From contig JAJPZE010000241.1 of the NCBI GenBank assembly GCA_021204565.1, forward strand, positions 1 through 9,593: a DNA stretch of 9,593 nucleotides, given 5' to 3'. How positions within the stretch are numbered: the first letter of the stretch is position 1; every line of letters starts with the position of its first letter. The position numbers and the translations under genes were made by a program. Source of the DNA: Prevotella sp. Lineage in GTDB: Bacteria > Bacteroidota > Bacteroidia > Bacteroidales > Bacteroidaceae. Below the pieces are notes generated by a model. The model saw only the letters and a list, made by a program, of their open reading frames with translations. It was not told the DNA's origin and made no database searches. Of the stretch, positions 1-5,477 are shown one piece after another.

Positions 1-201
1 GCCCTCTCCGACTGGTTCCAAGACAACCTGCTCTCCGCCCCGATCTACACCCGCCCGGCGGAATACAAGGGCTGGCGCGTCCCCGATATCCTGCTCTCCG
101 GACACGAAGCGAATATCAAAGATTGGGAGATGACGCAGGCAATGGAGCGCACCAAACGCCTCCGCCCCGACCTGTTGGATAATAACAACGCACAAAAATA
201 A
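1..201 (+). CDS. trmD: tRNA (guanine-37-N1)-methyltransferase TrmD, C-terminal fragment (5' end outside window)
   Basis: This frame is open from the first base and ends at TAA 199-201, giving the last 66 residues of a longer protein. The stretch YTRP (16-19), then VPDILLSG (27-34), then W42 and ERTKRLRPDLL (49-59), is the typical C-terminal pattern of TrmD, whose family form is roughly YTRP..VP..LLSG....I..W......RT..RRP.LL. TrmD transfers a methyl group from S-adenosylmethionine to N1 of G37, next to the anticodon of several tRNAs, which prevents +1 frameshifting. The SAM-binding knot and the catalytic aspartate lie upstream and cannot be seen. Only the C-terminal helical domain is present. 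The TAA overlaps the ATG of the next gene by one base (TAATG), so the two are probably cotranscribed and translationally coupled. Confidence 0.9.
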   Translation, partial: ALSDWFQDNLLSAPIYTRPAEYKGWRVPDILLSGHEANIKDWEMTQAMERTKRLRPDLLDNNNAQK

Positions 202-629
202 TGAGGCGGTACGTTATCCTTTCCCTGCTCCCGCTCCTTTGTCTTACAGCTTTCGCACAAAGCGGGCAACCGTTTAAACGCACTATATATAATAATGAGT
301 ATAATATTTACCTGACTATGAACTTTTACGACCGCGATATTACCCTCGCCGGACAAGAGTTTATGGGGGAGATGGACGGATATATAGGCGACGACGACAA
401 TTTCCGCAAGTGGCTCATACTCGACAGCAAGCTGACCGGGGACGATGCCGCAACGCTCGACATTATAAACTTAGAGGGGAGCGAAGACCTGAAAGCAACG
501 CTCACATATAACGCCGACGGCACGTATACGTTGCGTCAGCAGAGCGGCAGCGCCCTTAAAGTAGTGCGGGGAAACAAATGGGTGAAGCTGCCCAAAACAA
601 TCACCTTCACCACTACGCGCAATAAATGA
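201..629 (+). CDS. Small secreted protein of unknown function, coupled to trmD
   Basis: This 142-residue protein starts at an ATG that shares its A with the trmD stop codon, so translational coupling is likely. Residues 1-19 are a classic signal peptide: two arginines, a leucine-rich core, then AFA before Q20. Cys14 is not in a good lipobox (PLLC), so I expect signal peptidase I cleavage and a periplasmic or outer-surface protein. The mature part (about 122 residues) alternates polar and hydrophobic residues and has many aromatic positions, as expected for a small beta-rich domain. Examples are YNIYLTMNFYD at 34-44, DLKATLTYNADGTYTL at 96-111 and KWVKLPKTITFT at 126-137. No transmembrane segment, catalytic motif or cysteine is visible in the mature part. 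I do not recognise the family. Codon use and composition match the neighbours. Confidence 0.8.
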   Translation: MRRYVILSLLPLLCLTAFAQSGQPFKRTIYNNEYNIYLTMNFYDRDITLAGQEFMGEMDGYIGDDDNFRKWLILDSKLTGDDAATLDIINLEGSEDLKATLTYNADGTYTLRQQSGSALKVVRGNKWVKLPKTITFTTTRNK

Positions 630-645
630 ACTCCCCTTTCAAAGA

Positions 646-675
646 GGCGGCGAAGCTGCGCCGTACATCTTTTTA
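646..675 (+). terminator. Possible weak terminator after the trmD operon
   Basis: A short GC hairpin (CGGCG 648-652 with CGCCG 659-663, loop of six bases) is followed after TACATC by a run of five T. Five base pairs and a displaced T-run make this a weak candidate. It lies 17 bases after the stop codon of the secreted-protein gene and before the sigma factor promoter, which is where a terminator is expected. Confidence 0.35.
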
Positions 676-730
676 TTGTCGCGCGTTAACGCACAAATAC
701 GCCGGAGAGAAATAAATTTATGCGTAAAAG

Positions 731-761
731 TTTGCACATAACGATAAAGTCGTTACCTTTG
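731..761 (+). promoter_or_regulatory. Bacteroidota-type promoter of the ECF sigma factor gene
   Basis: TTTG at 731-734 (-33 element) is followed after 19 bases by TACCTTTG at 754-761 (-7 element, a perfect match to TAnnTTTG). Transcription should begin near 767-770, giving an untranslated leader of about 75 bases before the ATG at 845. This is the housekeeping sigma-ABfr promoter type, so at least this promoter need not be autoregulated by the ECF factor it drives. Confidence 0.75.
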
Positions 762-844
762 CACGCGACAGAAACATATTTAAGAACACATCAAACACCA
801 TAGCCTATAAGAAGACATTTACTCTGAACCAAACTATAAGATAA

Positions 845-1429
845 ATGATTAATCTTGAAGAGATGACCGACGAGGAGTTGGCTCTCCGCTACGGACAAGG
901 GAATAACAAGGCATTTGATGTGGTGCTTTCCCGTAATCAGAGTAAGTTGTACGCATATATATTGTTCGTTGTTCACGATACGGAGATAGCGAACGATGTG
1001 TTTCAGGATACTTTCGTGAAGGCAATAGTGAAGCTCCGCAAGGGTCAGTACGCCACGACGGGCAAGTTCTCGGCGTGGTTGATGCGTATTGCCCACAACG
1101 TGATGATTGATATGTTCCGCGACAAGAAGCAGGAGCATATCGCCCGAAACGAGGATAACGATCTATCGAATATTGAGAGCGCGGACCTACTGGAGGGCAA
1201 TATCGAGACGCGGTACATAGAGGAGCAAAACTGCAAGGAAGCGCGCATACTGATGGAGTCGCTGCCCCCGGCGCAACGGGAGATAGTATTCATGCGCATC
1301 TATCAGCAGATGTCGTTCAAAGAGATAGCCGAAACGACGGGCGTGAGCATCAACACGGCATTAGGACGAATGCGCTACGCCATTCTCAATATGCGGCGTA
1401 TGGCGTCCGAGACGGGTATCTTTGTCTAA
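845..1429 (+). CDS. RNA polymerase ECF-family sigma factor (sigma-70 family, RpoE-like)
   Basis: The 194-residue length is normal for a two-domain ECF sigma factor. Domain sigma-2 covers about residues 20-95. It includes DVFQDTFVKAI (51-61), the region 2.2 core-binding motif, and FSAWLMRIAHNVMIDMFR (75-92), the region 2.3/2.4 segment that melts and reads the -10 DNA. An acidic linker of about 40 residues follows. Domain sigma-4 covers about 135-186, with LPPAQREIVFMR (140-151) and the helix-turn-helix FKEIAETTGVSINTALGRMRYA (158-179, shown here by its ends), which reads the -35 element. No anti-sigma gene or FecR-like gene is adjacent: rpe runs towards it on the other strand. It resembles the widely conserved stand-alone RpoE-like factors of Bacteroidales rather than the SusC/FecR-linked type. 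The stimulus and target genes cannot be told from sequence. Confidence 0.9.
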   Translation: MINLEEMTDEELALRYGQGNNKAFDVVLSRNQSKLYAYILFVVHDTEIANDVFQDTFVKAIVKLRKGQYATTGKFSAWLMRIAHNVMIDMFRDKKQEHIARNEDNDLSNIESADLLEGNIETRYIEEQNCKEARILMESLPPAQREIVFMRIYQQMSFKEIAETTGVSINTALGRMRYAILNMRRMASETGIFV

Positions 1430-2070
1430 ATCAGGGCGAGGCTGTTGATAACTTTTACGGGGTCGGGCGCTTTGAATATATAATCGCCGGAGACCACTAC
1501 ATCCACCCCGGCAGAGTGCAACACGGGGGCGTTCGCTCCGTCTACGCCTCCGTCAATCTCTATCAGGGCTTTGCTCCCGGCGGCGGCGAGCATGCTTTTC
1601 AGCTCGCGCACCCTCTCCACGGACCCTTCGATAAAGCGCTGTCCGGAGAAGCCGGGGTGCACGCTCATAACGAGAAACATATCCGCCTCGTTCAACACTA
1701 CCCGTAACGTATCGAGCGGGCTCTCGGGCTTTAACGTTACACCGGCTTTCATCCCGCAGTCGTGTATACGGCGTATTGCGGCGTGGATGTCCTCTGTTGC
1801 CTCTATATGAACGGTCATCATCATCACTCCGTTCTCCGCCGCTTTCTCTATATACCGCTCGGGGCGGACAATCATAAAATGTGCGTCAAAAGGCTTGATG
1901 CAATGAGGGCGGACGGATTTCATTACGGGGAAGCCGAACGAGATGTTGGGCACGAACACGCCGTCCATAACGTCGAGGTGCAACCATGCGGCGTCGCTGT
2001 TATTGACGACCTCTATTTCCCTTTCGAGGTTGTAGAAATCGGCGGAGAGAAGAGACGGGGATACGAGCAT
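1426..2070 (-). CDS. rpe: Ribulose-phosphate 3-epimerase
   Basis: This cytoplasmic enzyme interconverts D-ribulose 5-phosphate and D-xylulose 5-phosphate in the non-oxidative pentose phosphate pathway. At 214 residues it has the usual length of this TIM-barrel family. SPSLLSADF (4-12) opens strand 1. HLDVMDG (31-37) gives the metal ligands His31 and Asp33. FDAHFMI (61-67) gives metal ligand His64. MSVHPGFSGQ (135-144) is the phosphate/active-site loop. EIDGGV (171-176) supplies the second catalytic aspartate, Asp173, and SGDYIF (194-199) completes the phosphate site. All expected active-site residues are present. The stop codon TAG (1426-1428 read on the minus strand) overlaps the convergent sigma factor gene by four bases. 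A short ORF ends eight bases before the ATG, and no Shine-Dalgarno sequence sits between them. Confidence 0.97.
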   Translation of the reverse strand: MLVSPSLLSADFYNLEREIEVVNNSDAAWLHLDVMDGVFVPNISFGFPVMKSVRPHCIKPFDAHFMIVRPERYIEKAAENGVMMMTVHIEATEDIHAAIRRIHDCGMKAGVTLKPESPLDTLRVVLNEADMFLVMSVHPGFSGQRFIEGSVERVRELKSMLAAAGSKALIEIDGGVDGANAPVLHSAGVDVVVSGDYIFKAPDPVKVINSLALI

Positions 2071-2078
2071 AACACTAT

Positions 2079-2204
2079 TCAGTTCCAGCCGAGGGAAACG
2101 CCGGTTTGTGCTTTCCCCGGGACGGGGAATTGGTGCGCAATAGTTCGCAAAATATGGAGCGTAAACTCCGGAGGTTCACAGTCGAACGGGGTAAAGTTCT
2201 TCAT
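2079..2204 (-). CDS. Possible small protein or leader peptide (41 residues) upstream of rpe
   Basis: An ATG at 2204-2202 (minus strand) opens 41 codons ending in TGA at 2081-2079. The product begins MKNFTPFDCEPPEF, continues LHILRTIAHQF (16-26) and ends VSLGWN. It has one cysteine (C9), no signal peptide and no transmembrane segment, and it may contain a short amphipathic helix at 13-26. Third codon positions are fairly GC-rich, as in neighbouring genes. The stop lies eight bases before the rpe ATG, so ribosomes finishing here could reinitiate on rpe. A perfect 7-bp hairpin with a three-base loop lies inside at 2113-2129. I do not recognise the protein. It could be a conserved small gene, a leader peptide, or a chance ORF in the rpe 5' leader. 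Confidence 0.4.
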   Translation of the reverse strand: MKNFTPFDCEPPEFTLHILRTIAHQFPVPGKAQTGVSLGWN

Positions 2205-2300
2205 AGGCAAATATGTTTTTATCCGATAGATTGATATATTTTATAAACGTTGTTTGCGCTCACTTATTACATTTGCAACCGTATTTTTCTCGGTAATTTG

Positions 2301-2332
2301 TTTGGCGAAAACAATTAAAAAGAATTATTTTG
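2301..2332 (+). promoter_or_regulatory. Probable promoter of the TrpF-like / esterase / M15 peptidase operon
   Basis: TTTG at 2301-2304 is followed after 20 bases by TTATTTTG at 2325-2332, one mismatch from TAnnTTTG. Transcription would start about 2338, leaving a leader of about 25 bases. A second TTTG (2297-2300) directly precedes the first. Another perfect -7 box, TACATTTG at 2268-2275, lies upstream but has no TTTG at the right distance. Confidence 0.5.
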
Positions 2333-2362
2333 CACGCATAAACGAAAAGCTTTGAAAAGGAG

Positions 2363-3037
2363 ATGATTATAGCTGTATGCGGCATGAACCGCCCGGACAA
2401 TATACGTGAAGTATCGCGGGCGGGAATCGATATGGCGGGGTTCGTATTCACCCGAACGGATCCGCGCTACGTAAAGAGCGAGCTGTCGCACGCAGGGATT
2501 ATCCCCGACCGTGCCGATAGTGCCGTTCGTGCGGGCACGGAGCATATCGGCGTGCCGACGGCAGGTGTGTTTGCCGACGAGATGCCCCAGACAGTAATCA
2601 CGCAGATATATAACTATCGCCTCGATTATGTTATTCTCTGCGGGGGCGAGAGCCGTATTTATATCGACAATCTGCGGTGCACACTTGTGCCTGATATCGT
2701 CCCGGAGGTGAAGATTATAAAGGCTTTCGCGTTGAAAGACGTTAGCGAAATTAATCTTTCGGGTGAGTTCGAGGGCGGCGTGGAGATGTTTCTCTTCAAG
2801 GCGGAGGGCGGGCCGTCGGGACGGGGAGAGGGCATCGCTTGGAGCGAAGTCGCAGAGGCGTATGCGGGCGATACGCCGTTCCTTCTCGCGGGGAACATAC
2901 AACCTGACGATGCCGGGCATATATCCGAAATCACTCACCCCCTGTTCGCCGGGATATGTATCTATTCCGAGTTCGAGACTTTCCCGGGCGTGAAGGATGC
3001 CGGACGTATCGCGGAGTTCATAAAGAGAATACGTTAA
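2363..3037 (+). CDS. TrpF-like protein (phosphoribosylanthranilate isomerase paralogue, probably not catalytically canonical)
   Basis: The 224-residue protein follows the TrpF barrel from end to end. MIIAVCGMNRPDNI opens strand 1, with Cys6 at the position of the general-base cysteine (Cys7 in Thermotoga maritima). GFVF (26-29) then DPRYV (33-37) match the substrate loop, LDYVIL (87-92) strand 4, IKAFAL (119-124) strand 5, TPFLLAGNIQPDDA (171-184) strand 7, and FETFPGVKD (204-212) the C-terminal loop. Three key positions differ. The general-acid Asp (Asp126 in T. maritima, usually in FDT) aligns with Lys146 in FLFKAE. The usual LHG histidine is Cys93 in LCG. The strand-8 Asp is Cys199 in GICI. 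It is slightly longer than usual, and no other tryptophan gene is present. AAGGAG abuts the ATG, closer than usual for a Shine-Dalgarno site. The fold is confident; I infer loss or change of the isomerase activity. Confidence 0.8.
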   Translation: MIIAVCGMNRPDNIREVSRAGIDMAGFVFTRTDPRYVKSELSHAGIIPDRADSAVRAGTEHIGVPTAGVFADEMPQTVITQIYNYRLDYVILCGGESRIYIDNLRCTLVPDIVPEVKIIKAFALKDVSEINLSGEFEGGVEMFLFKAEGGPSGRGEGIAWSEVAEAYAGDTPFLLAGNIQPDDAGHISEITHPLFAGICIYSEFETFPGVKDAGRIAEFIKRIR

Positions 3038-3050
3038 TACATTATATAAT

Positions 3051-4247
3051 ATGAAGAAACGAATCCTTTCTGCCGCAGCTATATTCGTCTGTATCGCGGC
3101 TTTTGCACAACAATCCCCTTGGGCGGACGCGCCCATTGCTTCGCCCGTGATTAACGTGGGGGGCACCGTTACGTTCCGTATCTTCGCTCCCGACTGCACG
3201 TCGGTACAGCTCACGGGCGACCTTTTCCCCGAAGAGAAGATACAAACGCCGGCTGGAGAGACCGCCGATGCCCGCGTCGTAGATATGACGAGGGGCGGTA
3301 ACGGCGTTTGGGAATATACCACGCCCGAGCCGCTCGCGCCGGAATTATACACCTATCATTTCATTGTTGACGGCGTAAAAGTTGACGACCCGGCGAACGT
3401 GTACATCGTTCGCAACGTGGCTGAGACGTACAGCTACTTCATCATTGGCGGCGGCAGAGCCGACCTCTACAAGGTTAATGCCGTGCCGCACGGCACGTTA
3501 TCGCGCGTCTGGTACGACAGCCCGACGCTCGGCATGTCCCGCCGTATGGCGGTTTACACGCCTGCGGGATATGACGAAAACGGCGATACGCGCTATCCCG
3601 TATTTTATCTTCTTCACGGCATGGGCGGGGACGAAGAGGCTTGGCCGGCACTCGGCAGAGCGGCTCAAATATTAGATAATCTGATTGCACAAGGCAAGGC
3701 GGAGCCGATGATTGTTGTGATGCCGAACGGCAATATCAGTCAGGAGGCGGCGCCCGGAGAGGGGTCAGTCGGGCTTGTAGTGCCGTCGTCGGAGCGCTCT
3801 ACGGCAATGGAGGGCTCGTTCGAAACGGCATTCCCCGATATTGTGAACTATGTCGACAGTCATTACCGCACTATCGCGGACAAGCATCACCGCGCCATTG
3901 CGGGCTTGTCGATGGGTGGTTTTCATTCGCTTCACATATCGAAATATTTCCCCGATATGTTCGATTACGTCGGTTTGTTCTCCGCCGCAATAACGCCGTT
4001 CGACGGGGTACGGTCGCCCGTGTACGAAGATTTTGAGGGGCGTCTGCGCATTCAATTCGAAAAGAAACCCGCGCTTTATTGGATTGGAATAGGGAATGAC
4101 GATTTCCTTTACGAGGCGAATAAGGAGTATCGCTCGTTGCTCGACAAGGGCGGGTACCCATATACTTATTTTGAATCAGATGGCGGGCACATATGGCGTA
4201 ACTGGCGTCTGTACCTGAGTGAGTTTGCCCCGTTGCTCTTCAAATAA
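3051..4247 (+). CDS. Secreted CE1-type (feruloyl/acetyl esterase-like) alpha/beta hydrolase with N-terminal Ig-like domain
   Basis: The 398-residue protein has a signal peptide (MKKR, hydrophobic core, AFA at 17-19 before Q20). Residues about 30-132 form the immunoglobulin-like E-set/CBM48-related domain common at the N-terminus of Bacteroidota esterases. Typical pieces are VTFRIFAP (40-47) and YTYHFIVDGV (100-109). The esterase-D-like hydrolase occupies about 150-398. RRMAVYTPAGYD (164-175) and YPVFYLLHGMGG (182-193, oxyanion region) lead to the nucleophile elbow GLSMGG with Ser287. Asp350 or Asp351 in GNDDFLY and His380 in GGHIW complete the triad. Relatives release ferulate or acetate from xylan, or act on other esters. 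The exact substrate cannot be read from sequence, and no SusC/SusD or glycoside hydrolase gene is nearby. It starts 13 bases after the TrpF-like gene, so the two are probably cotranscribed. Confidence 0.9.
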   Translation: MKKRILSAAAIFVCIAAFAQQSPWADAPIASPVINVGGTVTFRIFAPDCTSVQLTGDLFPEEKIQTPAGETADARVVDMTRGGNGVWEYTTPEPLAPELYTYHFIVDGVKVDDPANVYIVRNVAETYSYFIIGGGRADLYKVNAVPHGTLSRVWYDSPTLGMSRRMAVYTPAGYDENGDTRYPVFYLLHGMGGDEEAWPALGRAAQILDNLIAQGKAEPMIVVMPNGNISQEAAPGEGSVGLVVPSSERSTAMEGSFETAFPDIVNYVDSHYRTIADKHHRAIAGLSMGGFHSLHISKYFPDMFDYVGLFSAAITPFDGVRSPVYEDFEGRLRIQFEKKPALYWIGIGNDDFLYEANKEYRSLLDKGGYPYTYFESDGGHIWRNWRLYLSEFAPLLFK

Positions 4248-4953
4248 CGCATGGGGACGGGTCTGCATGTCGCTTTTGCTTGCGCTGTATGTCGGGTCGA
4301 GTGCGGCGCAAACAAAAGCGGGGCAGGTCTTGAGCACTCCTCCGGCGACGGAAGAGGAGACAGACGGCTTCTTTTCCGCCTACGTCATCGACGACGGAAC
4401 CTTTGCCCGTATGCGGCGGGGCGGGTCGTTTCCGGCGGACTGCACAGTCGAACGGGAGAGTCTCCGCTATCTCCGCGTGTTGCATTATAATTACTCCGGG
4501 CAAGTGCAAACGGGCGAATTGGTGTGTAATAAATCAATTGCCGCGGACCTGCTCGCCATCTTTCGCGAACTGTTCAGAGAGAAATACCCGATTTATAAGA
4601 TAGTTCTTATCGACGAATACGGCGCTTCGGACGAGGCGTCTATGGCTGACAACAACACCTCCTGCTTCTGTTTCCGGCGGATAAAGGGCAGCTCCGCCCT
4701 ATCGAAACATTCGCTCGGGCTCGCCGTCGACATAAATCCGGCGGACAACCCGTGCGTCAGATACGACGCACGAGGCAACATTCTGACCATAGAGCCCGAC
4801 ACTCCCGAAGCGCGCCAAACAGCGTTACACCCGTCCGCAAACAAGCACGCAATCGCCGCCGGCGACGTTTGCCGGCGCCTTTTTGCCCGCTACGGCTTCT
4901 CTTGGGGCGGCAACTGGCGGAGCAAGAAAGACCGCCAACACTTCCAGAAGTAG
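4219..4953 (+). CDS. Exported M15-family metallopeptidase (D-alanyl-D-alanine carboxypeptidase-like)
   Basis: Zinc peptidases of this family cut peptide cross-links or stems of peptidoglycan. The signature SKHSLGLAVDINP (162-174) provides zinc ligands His164 and Asp171. The C-terminal FSWGGNWRSKKDRQHF (227-242) provides Asp238 and the third ligand His241. Both motifs are complete, and the protein ends directly after the second. A hydrophobic segment (MSLLLALYVGSSAAQ, 17-31) is a signal sequence, so the enzyme should act in the periplasm. The start is uncertain. GTG 4219 overlaps the esterase gene by 29 bases and gives a basic n-region (R5, R14). ATG 4267 gives a 228-residue protein and leaves a 19-base gap, but a signal sequence without positive charge. 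I list the longer form. It is the last gene of the operon. Confidence 0.85.
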   Translation: MSLPRCSSNNAWGRVCMSLLLALYVGSSAAQTKAGQVLSTPPATEEETDGFFSAYVIDDGTFARMRRGGSFPADCTVERESLRYLRVLHYNYSGQVQTGELVCNKSIAADLLAIFRELFREKYPIYKIVLIDEYGASDEASMADNNTSCFCFRRIKGSSALSKHSLGLAVDINPADNPCVRYDARGNILTIEPDTPEARQTALHPSANKHAIAAGDVCRRLFARYGFSWGGNWRSKKDRQHFQK

Positions 4954-5052
4954 CGGCGAAGAAGCATATGGAAAACATATTCAAAACGAAAGAGTATAAC
5001 GGTGAATTTTTCCAAAAAGGTGTTCTTTTTCTCTTTATTACTAATATGTACA

Positions 5053-5084
5053 TTTGCCTCTTCTGATAAAAACACCTACCTTTG
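5053..5084 (+). promoter_or_regulatory. Promoter of the oadGAB operon
   Basis: TTTG at 5053-5056 and TACCTTTG at 5077-5084 are separated by 20 bases, a near-perfect Bacteroidota promoter. Transcription should begin about 5090, giving a leader of about 37 bases before the oadG ATG at 5127. The -33 element is itself the end of TACATTTG (5049-5056), which resembles a second -7 box, but no matching TTTG lies upstream of it. Confidence 0.75.
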
Positions 5085-5126
5085 CGCAAAGTTAGAAGTG
5101 GGGTTTTCTTAGTAAAAGATTGATGT

Positions 5127-5381
5127 ATGGATAATTTTGCATTAGGGTTAACTCTGATGGTTGTCGGTATGGTTACCGTTTTCGCCATCTTGTTGATTGT
5201 AATCTATCTCAGCCGAGTGCTTATAATGGCGGTCAACCGCATAGCTCCCGAAGAGCCTGTTCCCGGGAGCAATCAGCGCCGGACAACGGTAATCAACCCC
5301 TCGGTTATGCGCGTTATTGCGCTTGCGGTGGATAAGGTAACGGGCGGCAAAGGGCGCGTCGAATCGGTTGAGAAGATGTAG
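5127..5381 (+). CDS. oadG: Sodium-pump decarboxylase gamma subunit (OadG family)
   Basis: This 84-residue protein has one strong N-terminal membrane helix (about residues 5-32, LGLTLMVVGMVTVFAILLIVIY and following) and a short, charged cytoplasmic tail. That is the standard OadG plan. The segment GMVTVFAILLIV (14-25) is characteristic of the family. The gamma subunit anchors and stabilises the complex between the soluble alpha subunit and the membrane beta subunit. It comes first in the gene order gamma-alpha-beta, as in the classic Klebsiella oadGAB operon. The tail is short, with no long proline/alanine linker and no obvious metal-binding histidine cluster at its end. Assignment rests on size, topology and the neighbouring alpha and beta genes. 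Confidence 0.85.
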   Translation: MDNFALGLTLMVVGMVTVFAILLIVIYLSRVLIMAVNRIAPEEPVPGSNQRRTTVINPSVMRVIALAVDKVTGGKGRVESVEKM

Positions 5382-5477
5382 AGGAAAAGAAGAGGAGAGT
5401 TAGGTTTTGTAATGTCTAATCCGGGTGTTCCGAGGGGAATATTAGGAGCGCCGTAAAGAAGAGAAAGGGAAAAGATT

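Noticed and set aside
2208..2215. Possible minus-strand -7 box CATATTTG just before the small ORF upstream of rpe
   Set aside because: It has one mismatch and no TTTG at the right distance, and transcription would begin at or in the start codon. The evidence is too weak to list as the rpe promoter.
1762..2229. Plus-strand ORF of 155 codons antisense to rpe and its leader
   Set aside because: It lies opposite a fully convincing rpe gene, has a His-rich and unstructured translation with no family features, and has no promoter or ribosome-binding site.
2268..2275. Perfect -7 box TACATTTG upstream of the TrpF-like gene
   Set aside because: The nearest TTTG is only 11 bases upstream, too close for a -33 element. 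The TTTG/TTATTTTG pair at 2301-2332 has proper spacing and lies nearer the gene.
2315..3352. Minus-strand ORF of 345 codons opposite the TrpF-like gene and the esterase start
   Set aside because: It spans two good plus-strand genes and the intergenic promoter. The translation is rich in Arg, Cys and Ser with no domain pattern, typical of an antisense shadow in GC-rich third positions.
4966..4990. ATATG-GAAAA-CATAT hairpin after the M15 peptidase gene as a terminator
   Set aside because: It is only five A/T-rich pairs and is followed by CAAAACG rather than T-residues, so there is no support for termination.
5412..5455. 14-codon ORF between oadG and oadA
   Set aside because: It is too short to separate from chance, with no coding signature. 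The stretch is better read as a short spacer with the oadA ribosome-binding region.
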